Source: Symsagittifera roscoffensis (lineage: Eukaryota; Xenacoelomorpha; Acoela; Convolutidae). From it: DNA of 64,000 nucleotides. This document shows positions 25,001 through 40,000 of the stretch, piece after piece (positions within the stretch are counted from its first letter, which is position 1; every line of letters starts with the position of its first letter). The notes under the pieces were generated by a model, which was given only the letters and a program-made list of their open reading frames with translations, had not been told where the DNA came from and did no database searches. The translations under genes were made by a program, and so were the position numbers. The DNA lies in assembly GCF_963678635.1 (NCBI RefSeq), contig NC_087062.1, forward strand, positions 71,887,345 through 71,951,344, in the 5' to 3' direction.

Positions 25001-28000
25001 TAGTGGCTTTGGTTTCATTTTCTGTCTGCTAGCTTGCAATGCTATGTGTGTGTGGTATCGCAAGTTGTTGACTTCTACTGACCTCTGTGTTGACTCCGAC
25101 TCGTCTGTTGCTCGGGTCTTTTTTTCAATATTTTTGAATGTTGGGAGTACTCTTAAATGGTTTTGGTGATTTTTTTTCATCAAATAGTCTAAAAGTTTGT
25201 TAACGCACATTTTTGATTATTCTCGGTTTGCCTTTTTATTTTTTTAGTTCACTTCTTTGTTTAAAGGAATGCAAACTCCGCTATCGAACAGCAAAAATGT
25301 AAAGGTCTCAAAAATCGTGATCGACTTCTAATTTCGAAAATGGAATCTGATAATCAGATTTCCCCAGCGAAATGAAAATCTTACTTTTGATCCAGTTTTA
25401 GCAAAATGGGTTAATATTATCAAGAAAGCACCAATCATTTATTGTTACTGAAATTCAAAGAGCTTTAAGAGAATATACTTTTTCTTTGAATTTTCAAGTT
25501 AAAGTTTTTGAAAAATTTTTGTGGTTTTTTTGTCACTTTTCTCAGTGGAATAAAAAAATTATCTATTGATACAGTTTTCTCCAATTGTGATAATTCTATC
25601 AAAAATTTGCCACTCATGAATTATTCTTGAAATTCGAAAGTTGAAGTTTTTTCAAAAACATTCTGTTTTTTACAGTATTTTTTTGTTCCCTTAGTTTGAT
25701 TTTCAATTGATTCGTATGCTCTCCAATAATACTTAAGAAAATATACTCTCCAAAAACAAAAACGTAAATGATGCGAGTAAACTTGATTAACTTGACTTTA
25801 AGTTTCGCAAGTGGATTTCTAATTTTAAATTTCTCCGCTGAGTATAAAATTACCCATTAACCCTGTTTCCTCAAATTTGGCTAGTTTTATGAATTCAAGT
25901 GTTCTGATGCTTATTTGATTTTCGCTTCAACAAAATTTGTTTTTCATTCGAGAAATTGGATTCAATTTTCTCAAGTTAGGTTACTGTTCATTTTTACAAC
26001 GTGTCAATAAAATGTTCTGGATTTATAAAAAGTTTGACATTGAAGCTCGAGGAAAATTTAAACAGCTTTGTCCACAGCATCTTCACTTCTAGAGAGGATC
26101 TTCACTTCTAGATGATCTTTCATCTGACATTCTCAATTTCTTGAGAAATCAATTAAGAGTATCACTCAGCTAGTGAATAGTTCAGGCCCTTTTCAGGTTG
26201 TAATTTTTTTTATAAATGTCTAAATTTTTTTGGTTTCCCGGTTTTTATCCTAGCTAGTCAGTTAAATTTTTTTTAAACGCCATTTTTCAAATGTTTACGG
26301 GGAAAAGCCTAGTAGCCGATTGCAATACCCTTGCTTATCGCAATGTTAATCAAAGTTGTAAAAACGTAACGAACCATAAATGACAGTTTCCTCGGGCTTC
26401 ATCTGAATCAATGTAAAGCTTTTTGGAATTTCACTCGGCTTGGACGCTCGAAACATATAATATTTTTCCCTTATTCAAGTCTCCACTTATCCCTATTCAA
26501 GAGAAGGCAGAAGAGTGCCGGTCCACATTCAGTCTAAGATGGGTGACGAATTAAAGAAGTTTATTTGGGAAGGTCTTTTAGTCAAGTTGAAGTGTACAAG
26601 CGATCACTTCAGTATCGCCAATGTCATCACTGCCAAGAAAATTTTTTCATGACATTGGCTAGGGTTGCGCAACCCATGAAGGACAATTAATTTTTTAGGT
26701 TATTGAGCTTATTGTTACTTTTTGTCGACATAGTGACCAAAGCACTAATTTTTGAGTAATGAACGTAGTAAGTACTCTTATATAGGTCTTAGTGTTTTTT
26801 GTTTGTTTTTTTTTAAGGAAAAGTCTCAAATTTTGTTCACTTTTGACTTTTGACTTTTGATTTCTTTTAAGTTCAGTTTATTTCTTTTGTTAAAAGGAAG
26901 GCAAACTCTACTATCGAACAGCGAAAGTGTAAAGGCCATGAAAAACGCGATCAACTTCTCATTTCGAAACATGAATTTTTTAATCAAATTTCCCAGCTTT
27001 TTTTTTAGTTTCCTTGCGTTCATTACTTTTTTCCAACTGTCAGTTGGCTATATTTTGATTTCTTGAGCGTTTTTTTTTCTAAACTTCAAGAATTGTACTG
27101 AAAAATGCCCTCTTTATCTGAAATTTTGGGTTCAATTCAAAGCACGGGTTGCTGGAAAATTGTTTGCATACGCGACCTCGTCCAAAATTTTTGGCATAAA
27201 AAGTATGGCCCTCGAAAACGTCTAAATTTTGTTTTTTGATAGTTTTTTTGAGTTTTTTTGACTTTTCTCGAGAACTACTCTCGGTTTTTAGGCTCAAGTT
27301 AGGTTTTTGATTTCAGACAAAATTACAGTTCGGGTGAATTGTTTTTGCATAAGTGTCTACGCCCAATTTTTTTAAAACAAAAAAGCTATGATTCTTGGCT
27401 TTCTTATTTATTGACCGTTTTTTGATTTTTTCTCGAATACTATTATGGACAAATCTGATATCAGAGATTAAATCAATACAGCAGATTCTTGACAGGTACT
27501 CATTATTGTTTGCTCTGCCTTTTTTTCAAAAAAAGTGCTCGTCTTCAAACAAGGCAACGATTTGAATCTTTGACCGTTTTTAGAAACTTTTTGACTTTAC
27601 TCGAAACTACCGTGATAATTCTCAATTTCAATTGAGGAAATTTTCAATCGAGGAACCTGGTTTTGGAAATTTCCTCTGCTTTAACGACCACTGCCAGCTT
27701 TGTGTAGAAAAAAATTGTGGATTTCGAAAAGTCAAGTTTTTGAGCTTTTGACCGTTTTTTAAAAATAGTTTACACTTGCGAGCAGCTAGTGTATTACTGC
27801 GAACCTTTTTTTCTAAGCTAATTCGCAAGTTAAAGTTTTGCTTGAAAGTGTATCTTGTTTAAGAGTAAAGAACGTATTGAGCGCTCTTATATGAGTCTTG
27901 CAATTTTTTTTTCAGGAAAAATTAAAATTGGTTCACGCTCAATTTTAATTTTTCGCGGTTTGAATTCTGATTCCTTTTCAATTTCTGTTCATTTTCATTC

Positions 28001-31000
28001 TTAAAAGGAAGGCAAATTTCACTATCGAAGCGCAACAGTGTGAAGGCCATGAAAAACGCGATCAACTTTTAATTTCGAAAATGGAATATATTAATCAGAT
28101 TTCCCAACGAAATGAAAATCTTACTTTGTTCATCTTAGTGGCCTTTGTTTCATTTTCTGTATGCTAGCTTGCAATGCTATGTCAGATTGAGTAATTTTTA
28201 TCAAGAGAGCACCAATCGTAAATTGCTATTGAAACTCAAAATTTTTCAGCCAGTTTTTTTTGTTTCTTTGCGTTCATTTTTCTTTTCCAACTATCAGTAG
28301 GCTATGTTCTAAATTGAAGCATTTTTGCTTCTGATAGAATCTCTTTTCGGTATATTCATAATGGTGCAGGAATTAGTTGTTGTTTTTCCGGAAGTAACAA
28401 ATTTTTTACATCTCTGTTCATGTATTTATGCCAAACACACTTATTGAATATTCCTAATGCGGTTGGTAATTCGTTCATTTTCATTGATGTGTTTTGACAT
28501 CAATTATTCTTCGTTATTTTTTCTTTAAGGTTAAGTCTGAAATGGGTCTATTGAGGGTCCGTTATCTCTTTCATCAATTGCTCAATATCAGCAAGTGTGA
28601 TTTTTTTTGTGATTCTACTAGGGTTACGGATAGAAAATAGAATTTTATTTTTTTTCGTGCTTTTTGTTTAATGATTTTTTCTAAAACTTTAAAAAAGAGA
28701 GAGATTTTCTTGCAATATCTGGGCTGAAAATGGCTTCAAATCCCACTTTCAAGTTCAAGGAATTAAAATTTATACTTGCATTTATTAAATTGATCCGTCA
28801 TTTCAACATCATTTAAAACAAAACTAGAAGCGATTTTTTCAGTTATCGTTAAAAATTTCTTGATAACGTCCGTTTTAGTCTCGCTTGCTTATAGTTTATC
28901 GGAGTAGTGTCCTTCCTCACGTTGCGTCGTTTGATGGGCAGAAAAAGCTTCATATTCGTGTTTGTGTGTTGAGGGGACTTAAAAACGTTTATCAGGTTTT
29001 ATGTTTTTTATGCGGCTCACATTAATCTCAGGCAAATCGGGACAAACATGGGAAATTTGTTATATCTAGTTTTTTTTTAGATATTGTAGAAAGTTTTAGA
29101 CTTCGGCTCATTTTCGAAGCTCCCCTTCGTATCTGTGCAAGGAACTTGCAAAAAGAGAAAACTCAATTTTGTCAGGATTGAAGTTGATTTACTGCATTTT
29201 TTGTAGATTTCTAAGTTTTATTCTGGTTTCTTGAAAGCTTCACCCAAATCTTAAGGCTCCGCTTCACTCTTTGCTAGAGTGGTGCACATGATAATACCTC
29301 ATGAAATTAAAATAAGTTGACATTGTTTTGATTTGCTTTTTGAAACCAGAATGTTAAAAAAACAGTTGTCTTTTTTATTTGATCCGGTGATTTCCCTGCG
29401 TATTTTGAACTGCCTGTTGACTGTTTAATTATTAGGAATTGAATATATCAATTAGATTGCTATTCCGTGACACCGAGTTGAACTCAGATCCTATCTTCAA
29501 GCCTATCAAGTTTTGGCCAATCAGCCCGGAACGTTCTAGTGATTTATGTGAGCTTAGCTTGGTATGGCTTTGAAATGTTGGATGCGCACAGCTCACCTTC
29601 TATGTTGTTCGAGCACATAGGACGTAGTGCTGGAAATTTCTGCGAAATTGGGCTGTGAAGTTTGCTACTAGGATCGTTCTTTAATGGATTTCAGATTTTT
29701 TAAATACGGTTTTACGCAAGTTTTTCTTTGAACTGGTTGAAAAATGTAATTATGATAAAAGAATGCGCCGACTGGAAAACTTGTATAGCCCAGTGCGATC
29801 TCCAGAATCGCATGTATGTAAAATGCATAGCTGAATAATTTTTTCCTGCTGGAAGGCGGCTTGTTCTTTCGGCTGAAATTTTCGAAGACCACTTTTCAGC
29901 GACAATACAGGTGAATGACTACCGAGACGATGTTATCACATAGTTTTATTACTGTACGTAGTTTGTTTTCTGTAGAATCTTTTCCTTAATTTTTTTTCTG
30001 TCGTGAGTTTTAACCAAAAACTGAGTTTTTTCATGTTCTCTTTAGAGCTGGCTCACTTGTCGTGGGAGAGAATGAAAATTTGGAGTTCCTGGGGTTAGCT
30101 TCGCTGAAGACTGTGACGAAACTTCCGAAAGGCAACACAATCACGATACGAGGCGATAAGCTTTGCTATATCAATGAGTTCATGATCAGAGACTTGATTG
30201 ATCCGCCACCCGACAACTTCACCTTCGAATTGGGCTATGTTATGAAATCTGACCAATGCAGTGAGTAATATTTTATGTGCTACAAATTTACGGAGATTAC
30301 TTTTGCTGACAACAAAAATTTCGAAAAAATAATCTTTCTCAGTATTATACAAGTTTCTGAAAAAATTTCTGTTTGATTTCAAAAAATACTAATATGGGGA
30401 GACTATTCACTCCTTTGTGCTGATTTAGTCGACAGATAAATTATAATGCATTCACGCCTCCCCTCTCCCCGGATAACAAAAAGTTCTATCATTGTCGAGA
30501 AAAACTGGGCTGAATATTTTCAGTTTACAGACTAAATTAAAGAAAAACGATAAGAGACTGACCTATCCACTGCCTTTTTTAACGTTATTTTACCATCATG
30601 GTTTTAACTTCATTTTAGAGATTATTGTGTTATTCTTGAATTTTTTTAAAATCTAATTTAGTTGCCCTTTGATAACAAAACACCAGGAAAAATATAAAAC
30701 ATGGAAAATGTTCCGAGAAAACGTTTTGTCGATGTTTTTAAGAGTCGATGAGCTTAGTTCAGACGCTTAGATAGGTGCTATTTATTCTGTTTTTTTTTAA
30801 TTCAGGGAAAATCTTAAGTTTGTCTTCAGCGGTTTGAGTTTTTTGCAAGTGCATTTCACAAAAGGCAGGCAAACTTCGCTATGAATCATCAAAAGTGTAT
30901 CGATAACGAAGTTCAAAATTGCATGTAAGTTTTCAGATTTCCCAGCGCAATTAAAAACTTAATGTTTGATCCAATTTTCTCAAATTAGGTAAATTTCAGC

Positions 31001-34000
31001 TAAAAGTGCATATCACAATTTCTTGAAACTCAAAGAGCTGTAAGTTCATTTTCTTTGAAAGTTTCTTTCAAAAACAAATCGTTTTTGTTTAATTCATTGA
31101 CTTTTTCCGACTTTCTGTTGGTTATTTTCATATTTTTTCAAGTTTGAATTTCTTTGAAAAATTTGTTCAGTTTTTTTTTCTTGTACTGTGAATCTTCATA
31201 TTTTGTGGGAATATGTTTCATAATTTTTCGGCCAGTTTTTCAACTTTTTGGAAATACCAGCTACTGAATGGAAAGACCGGCTACGGTCTTCGAATTTTTC
31301 AGTGGGGGGATTTTAAGAACCATTTTTTTTTGGGTTTTTCCTTGTCTGGAAAAAGAAATCTGATAATAATGATCCAATCGAAAGAGCATGTTACTGCAAT
31401 GTCCCATGCATAAGCCGCTGCACCTGGCTTTTGAACAAAAAGTTATGGCCTTAGAATTAAGCCATTGTTTTGAATTTTTTACCGTTTTTAGAACTTTTCT
31501 CAAAAAGAACCGTGTAGTATTTCAGATTAACTGGCAAATCGAAAGAACAGGTAATAGGAATTTTTCCTGCGTAATCGGAAACGCCTTAATTATTGTAGAA
31601 AAAGTATATCATCTGGAAAAGGTCATTTTTTGACGTTTTGGTCGTTTTTGTGATAATTTTACTTTTATCGCAAACTACCGTCTCAAATCTGGTTTTATGG
31701 GTTCAATCGGAAAAAAGTAGTAGGGATATTTTCTACAGAAGACGCTACTCCTAATTATTTTGAAAACAGTTATGATCTTACAAATAAAATTCTTCTTTTT
31801 TTGAAATTTTACTAGTTTTCGTTGATCTTACAAAAAAAAATTTTTATTTTATTTTACTAGTTTTCGTGAATGTGTTTATTTTTCTTAAAACCTACCCTCC
31901 TACATCTAGGAAGTTCAATCAAAACAACAAGCTGTGGGATTTTTTGCAAAAGCGGCTCAGCCATAGTTTTTATGGAAAAAAGTTATGACCATTAAAAAAA
32001 GCAATTTTTTGACACTACGATAATTTTGAAGAATCAGTTTCGAGTTTATCGAAAACTACCCGCTTAAATCTGGGGTTAAGACTTCAATCGAATTAAAAGG
32101 TTTTACGAGTTTTTCGTGCACATTCTGCTACTCCCTAATTTGGCCGGGGAGTCCACTATGAACTTGGCAAGAGTCCTTTTTTCACTTTTTTTGTGAAACC
32201 TTTTCTCAGCCAAATCTGAGATTGAGATTACATCAGAAAAAAAAGCTAATTGTAGGATATTACCCCAACAAAAAAGCGGCCAAGTTCTTTAGTAGAGAAA
32301 CCACCCAAATTTGAAATAATTGTAATTATAGTGTTTGTAAATGTGTTTTAGCAAAAATTTGGTACTGAAAAAGCGACAAATTGGACGATTGAATTATTTT
32401 TTTTTCCAGTAAAGCTGTTTTTTTTGTGAGGCTGATAATTGTTACAGCTGGTTTTGAGAAAAACCAAAATTAGTTAAATTGAAAATATCAATTAGTTAAT
32501 AGTTGAGCCTTTTGAATTTTGCATCATGTTTCACAGCTAAAATTTGCTGTTGCATCTTGCATATTAAATGAAAGTCGCGGTCCAGCGCAACGTTTAAGAC
32601 GTCGCTCTCTGTTAAGCTTGAGAAAATAATCTATTTCGGAATATTCTAGAATTTTTTGTCGAGATCCAGTTGAATAAATTTCCAAGATTAGACAGTACGT
32701 GCGATTTTTTGAAATTTTCGTCAGTATGAAGTGGAAGCGATTTCGAAGCTAGACAGATTTTTTTTTGCATGGTATCATTTCTAAAGCTAGCTAATTAAAA
32801 CCAACAACTTATCTTTTAACGTATAACAGTCAAATGAAAAATATCAACTAGTTTTTACAAGTTCAAATAGCTCTAATTTTTTTAAAACTTAATTGGTTAT
32901 CAAAAAACTGAAACTTTTCATGCATCATTATTATTTATGAAATCAGGTTGAAACATTGCCAAGTTTCATTGCTCATTAGCTTGCTCGAAAAAACTAATCG
33001 CGAATCCATTGAAGCTATGAAAAGAATTCAAGCTGTTTCAAATTTTTATTGCTCTTAGCTTGTTTAAAAACAACCTGAAGTTTTGCGGACAGATTTTAAC
33101 TATGAAATCACAAATTGAAATATTTGCAAGTATCATTTCTCAATAGCTTCCCTAAGAAAACTTAAACTGATCGCAAATTGCTTCAAGCTTTAAAAACAAC
33201 TTCAACTATTTTTAAGTTTTTTATTCAATTGCTGGTTTTAAGTTTTTTTGAGCACCAAGTTAAATTATTAAAGCAAGCTAAATTATATCCAATTTTCATT
33301 GCTCATAGGCTTGCTTTAAAAAACTGAAAGAGTCGATTGAAGCTGTGAGAAAAATTTGAACAAAGTTTTATTGCTAGGTAGCTTGCTTGAAAATACTTAT
33401 TTGTGCAAATAGATCCAAGTTTTTGCCTGAGAGAAAGCTGAGTAGATTCAGCGAATGTTTTCAAGCTACTAAAACCAACTTAAACAATTTTCATGCTCAA
33501 TCAGCTGCTAGAAAAATGTTAATGATTAACGAATCAGTCCAAGCTGTGAAAAAAAAATCAAAGTTTTTCATTTTTTTTTTGCTCAATGGCTTGCTTCAAT
33601 AAACTTAGTTTTCGAGAATAGTTTTGAGTAATTGAAGCAATCTAAATTTCTTCCATAGTTTTTTTGTTCATTAGTTTGCTTCAAAATTTAAACGTTCTCC
33701 TAACCGATTCACGCTATGAAAACAAATTTTGTTTATTTTTTTAAGTCAAGAATAAAAATTATATTTAGGCAAACAATATTTAGGGGAATGTTTTCGTTTA
33801 GTTTTTATGAAAGCTAACATTTGTGTAATGAGCTTTATTAGTGCCTGAAGTTTAAAAGCATCAATGGGTTATAGGTCAGTTTTCAAGGCATTGGACTGTT
33901 AATCCATGGCCGGGTGTTCAAATACTGGATAGATCAATTTTTTCTTTTAAAGTCTTTTCACTTAATGTTTTTTGCAGATTTTATTGATTGCGATGTGCAG

Positions 34001-37000
34001 CTTTGCATCTGTGTCTTAGATTATAAAGCTACTTCAGTTTATTAATAAGATGAAAGTCTACGTCAAAAGGAGCAATTCTAGGTTAATTAACTTCGTTCAG
34101 ATTGGTTGACTGAAAGGATATTGTCAGAAATTTGGCATTTGTTGTACTTCGGAGTTTATTTAAGAACCTTCTTCTGGTTTTTAGTAACAGATATCCACAG
34201 TTCTAATGATCTAATCGAACATTTATTTGGAAAGTTTTTGAACTTTTTTAAAGAATTCCCTAGTGTTGCATTAGGGGTGTATAACACTGTGTTTGTTTCA
34301 GCTAAGACGCTCAAGTTGCACTGTGACGCCGAGTGTGCAAAAGTGGGTGGCAATGAGGCCTGTTGGGGTCCAGGACCCGAGATGTGCTACAGGTGTAAAC
34401 ATTTCAACTTCAACAACAAAACTTGTGTGTCAGACTGTGACACCTCCTCTAACTTCACGACAAAAATATCCTCCGAAGTCAAACTGTGCGAAACATGCCA
34501 CGAGGAGTGCGAAGGAGGATGCACTGGCAGGGTAAACACTGCATATTGTTGACGCTTTTTCAGTGCCCATTTCAAAATACTTAATTTTAATTGTTATCAA
34601 TCCAGGTAACTGTCATTTATTTATTTTTCGTCAATTTTTAAGTATCAATGGGCAATTTAGTACTTTCTATAGGTCGCGTGTTTAATTTTGTTTCGGAAAA
34701 ACAAGTTTTTAAATTTAACGCTCAAATTTGATTTTTCGTAGTTGGATTTTTGTTCCGACTTTCGAAGAAAAGATGAATATATGGGCTTGGTGGTTTTTTT
34801 GCTTTTGACTTTTTAAATAACCATTTTTGAACGGCCTTTTTACAGCATTTGAAAGGTATCGAAACCTTATGCTTCATTTTTTCAAAATTGAAATTTCACC
34901 TGTTTAAAAATTGTGGTATTTTAATCCGGCGCAGAGGCAAGCTATTTGGTTTTCAGGCAAGCTATTTAGAGTAATGAACGTGGTAAAGACTCTTAGATAG
35001 GTTTTGCAGATTTTTTTTCAGGGGCGGATTTAGAGGGGCGGACGCCCCCCCCCCCCCCCCCCACCTCAGGGATTCGACCCCCTGCCAAGTCAAAGGGTCC
35101 CCCCTTTGGTACTTTTAAGAAATCAATTTTTGGCCGATTGACCCTAAAATTTTTCTAAAGGCGCCTTTGGCGCCAATATATACTAACTTTGAGGGGGAGC
35201 GCGCGCCAAAAAAATGCGATTTTTTCGTCAAAATGTTCTCATAAACGGATTTTTTCAAAAATTTGCCTGTGGCGCAGAAAATTTGGCCAGAACATGTTCT
35301 TTTTACTGCTGTAGGAGAGCTCGGTAAATCAATCTGATCGACCTAAAAAAAATCCGCCCCCCCCCCCCCCCTCGAGAAAATCCTAGATCCGCCCCTGATT
35401 GTACCTATAATTATGTCAACACATGAGTTAATGTTTTTAAGTGAGCTTTCACGATGAGCCTCGTTTAATAAGTTAGCTAGATGATCTAGATGAGCAAAAA
35501 TGAAAATTGTTTTTGAAACAAAAAAGCTAATGAGTTTTTGTAATGCGGGCGAAATCTTTGAATTTCAGTATAGTTGTGGCATATGCACATACACACACAT
35601 TCGATCTGCTTTTGATCTCGCAAATTGATGAATAATTTTCTGGTGTTACCTCGGAATATTGATGCGGGCATGGAGCTCATTTGTTCTTTGAATAGCCGTA
35701 ATCCCTAAATAGAGGAGCACTCTGAACATTACTTTGCACTGGTACGAGTAGTTTTTGTTTTTTAATGTTATTTTCGAATTTCTTTGCTGACCGAACACAT
35801 TACGTTTCACAATAACGCAAATGCAAATATTGCGAAAAAGCATGTGACTTCTATTTTCGAAAAGGGGTTCTTATTTCTATTTTTCTGATATTTCAGGTTG
35901 CCCAGTGCGATAAATGTATTGCCCAATGACCCAGTTTTTTAAAATTTGGTTAGTCTTATGAAAAATAATCTAGCATAAAAAGATTCCTGAAAATTAAAGA
36001 GTCGTTGTTTGGTTGTTTTATTCGAAAGTTGTCGATTTCTAATAAAAAAAAGTCTGTTACTTTTTCGTTTTTTGAGTTTCTTCACACTTCTCTATCTTTT
36101 TGGCTATGCTTTTTTGTTGAAATGATTTAAGGAATATAGAGCACGTATAAATTTATTTAGTTTATTTTGAAGTTGGTCGGAATAAAAAAACATAAGCATA
36201 TAATATGCCTGACTATCTTCGAAGAAAGTCAGGAATATATATGCTTGTGTTGTTTTATTCAGACCAAATTTGGATTTAAAGATTGATATTAGCTCCCTTC
36301 GCTCTCAGAACAGATTGTAAGTTGGCTAGCAGAAAGTAAGTTGGCTATATTTCGAAGAAGCTTGGGTGATTTTACTTTGGGTCAGAACAAATTCGGATTT
36401 AACAATTTTTTATATCCCAATGAAGATTGGGATATCACTATAAAAGTTCAAGTTGTTCTGTTTTGACCAGGGTCCTTCAGAATGCAAGAAGTGTCGCCAC
36501 TTCAACAACACCGGCGTGTGTGTCAAAAAGTGCCCAGTGTATATGTTCCCTTCTGACAAACTTTGTTACCCGTGTCCAGCCGAATGCGAAACAGACAGGT
36601 ATGTGCTCACTTCTTGGATCCCTAGCTTTGCAAAGGGAATCACATGCGATATCACAAGCAGGCCCCTATACCATAAACTATTCGTGTCTTGAATTGAACT
36701 GAAAAAAAATGCGCTTCAAATTGAATTGAGTGAGATATTCGTAGATATCCATTGAGTTGAGTTTGTCGACCCCATGCAAGTTATGACTTCTGAAAGTACA
36801 GGAACCACACCCTTGGGTTGATTTTTTATGACAGTCTGAACTATGATAAAGTCATGCAACAATGGGGTGTTTGATAAAAATATAATGAAGTATTTATCCG
36901 AATTTTAGGGGTTGTACTGGTAACGCATCCCGTCTGGGTGATGGAGGCTGCAACAGGTGTTCGGGGGTGGTGATGATCCACTCTGTGGACGAGACAGCGC

Positions 37001-40000
37001 CAGTTCACAGCAAGGAATGGGGTCGGAATAATACCTGCATCGCCGCCTCCGATGAGGAGATTGAGACGGGGGGCTCAACAAATCATAACGACTTGCACCT
37101 CTGTGAACCCGAAGGCGAATACTATTTCGACCGGCTAGGAATATCAGTGGACACCATCTTTGCGTCACAGAGGGTAAATGATTCAGTTATCATGTTTCGC
37201 ATGATAGCATTCCTTGTGTTTAATTTCTTTTGCTAGCATGAATAACGGATTCAAGAACCGATACCTTAAACATTGTACCCTTTGTATTTTGTAGCTGATG
37301 CGTTCAACCAATTCAGATACATTAGAGCTGATATTTCGTGCTCCGTATGGGCTTTTTGGGTCATGACCACAATACCCAATCAGACTTACCCCAAAGTATA
37401 ATAACAAGTTCTGTTTCAGCTGTGCATCAGATGTGATGCTCAGTGTGACTCCTGTTATTCCTCGGGACCCTCCCGATGCCACTCGTGCAAAAATCTCAAA
37501 CAAGAAGGAACATGTGTCCAAACGTAAGTCCTATTTATCAGTGTTCATTTTTGATTTATAGATTATCCACGAGCAAAAGATGTTCAGCTTTTAACGGAGA
37601 AGCGCTGTTATGACTTGCTGAACAACTTCCTGCTATTTTATGGTATTTTTTCTCACTTGCAGGCAACAAACAAAGATCATGCGAGCCTCCAACTATATAA
37701 CTTATCAACTGAGAGGCTGAGACCATAGTCATTCGCCATTTTCAAGTCGATGTTTCAAAATATCAATTTGCCTGTATAATTTTTAGGAGTAATGAACGTA
37801 GTCTTTAGACAAGCAAAGCTTGTGTGATAGTATGAACTCTCTTTTTTCTAACCTCGTCGCAAATATTGTTGCGGAGCAAATATTGTTGCGACAAAATATG
37901 TTCATTTTGATTAAAAACCAGCTATTTAGTACAGCCAATGCTAAGGATATTAACACAGACTATTATATTACAAATAGCAGTTTAGCTTCAAATTATCATG
38001 GATATGTAGCGTAGAGGTAGGGAAGGAGACACTCAAAGGGTTCGAACCTGGACAGGGTCAGATGTTTTCAATTAACTTTTTCATATACTAGTTAAAATGC
38101 GTCCGTCCGCTCTATGAATTGAGGCTTGCTTGTTGGTAATTTTTTTTCTTCAAATTGACTAGTACTGCTAATGCGTCATAATTGGCTTGCGTCACTTAGC
38201 AATTATATAGACTCGTAATTGGAGTGCGTCACTTGAGAAATTTTGTAGACAAAGTTTAAAAGTCAAACTTCGCCTCTGTGTAAAATTTGTTCACGCTCAT
38301 GTTTGATTTTTTGTGGCTTGACTTACAATTTCTTTTTAAGTTCACTTCAATCCTTTCGTGAAAAGGAAGGTAAACTCCACTATCGAACAGCAAAAATATG
38401 AAGGTCATGGAAGGGGCTTTTGACAATAGTAGCAAGATAAAAAGTGATACGAACGTTTCGATTTAAAATAAAGAGTGGTTATTTGGGGCTCGGCGACAGC
38501 TCGTCGCGAGCGACGATTAGGGGCAAGCGGTAACTCATAAGATTTATATAAAGCGACCCTTCGCACCAATTGACTTTTCATAGCAGGCGACAATTAGTTG
38601 CAGGCTCAGCTCTAAATGATATGGTTAAATAAAATAAAGCAACAATTTTGGCGGTGGTTTTTTCGGGGCGAATAAAAATATACGAGCGGGTCCTATCCGA
38701 CGGCCAGATTGAAATCGGAGATTAAAAAATAGCGGATTAAGTAGGCTTACCGAAGGCTTTGAATTGAGTACCAAACTGAGACAAATTAGCCGGTAATGTT
38801 ATTAAAAGTTTTCGCCCTCCAAAAAATCTGCGTTTTACTTCTTTCGTTCAATTCAATCAATTAGTGCATTTCATCTCGACTTTTACACTTACTGTATCCA
38901 ATATGTCCAACATGTCAGAGCTTAGTTTTGAAAAATTGATCAAGTTTCTATAGTTGAACTTCAAGCATTTAAAAAGCATAATAGTAGCCGTGTACTCGGG
39001 AGGAAACAGAAAATCCTGGTAAAGCAGAAACAAAAACCCGTTATTTCATAAGTTTTTTAAACCCACTGATGTTTTTTGGCGAGGCTGGGTTAGCCGACCT
39101 GTTATAAACCCTAATTTTATAAGGTAAATACTGCTATTAAAGAGAAAAAAACTCTGGAACCCCGCAGCGCTTGCCCAAATATAATTTTAGTAAGAACTTT
39201 CAAAGGCAAAGAGCTACCGAATATGCCACCGCTCGATTAAAGATATTGCTCTGCTTTTCGAGTTATCCCAGCTCCCAAAAGGGAGTTTTTTTTGCTATTC
39301 TATTCCAGCCCCACCATGATGATCGGTTCCGGTCCAGAGCATATTGATTGATTTTAGCCACCTACATCGTAATCATACATTGTCTAGCAAATCCAAAGTA
39401 AAAATCACTACTGCCGGGTTTTCACAGAGCTGAAAAATATCCGTCCAACACTTGAATCTTCTCGAATATTCGTCATTTGTCGCTTTTGTAAGTGCTTCGA
39501 GTAGTCACGTGGGACGAATTTTTGCCTCGCCGCTGTTCTGACGCACTTGACACATAAACATTGTAGATGTCTTCATAACCGACTTAACCCCTGACATGCA
39601 GGAATTTCCTCACTTTCCAGACACGCTGATGTTTTTGTTAACTACACCTTTGTATCAATTAATGCATTGTAGCTGACTTTTTGGAGTTGTTGGTAGGTGT
39701 GGGGACTCGTTTGCTGAGATAGACGATCAGTGTGTGCCATGTGATGACCAGTGTGACTCGCAAGAGGGCTGCTTCGGACCCAATTCATGGGAGTGCAATT
39801 CATGCAGGCGCAACTTCTACACCATCGACTCAACCGACTCAACGCAGAATAAATCTATGGAAATGGTAAGCACACAAATTTGTGTAACTTATTGTTGTTC
39901 AGACCACAAAATTTGGGATTGGCTCTTGTAATTGGCTTTTGTATACGGTGGTTTCTTATGCAAACTGAGTTACCGCAAATAAACGCCAAATAAGGTGGAT

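Noticed and set aside
24580-25032. A 150-codon frame in intron 1
   Set aside because: It lies in a tandem-duplicated repeat, and the frame is not preserved in the second copy. There are no domain features.
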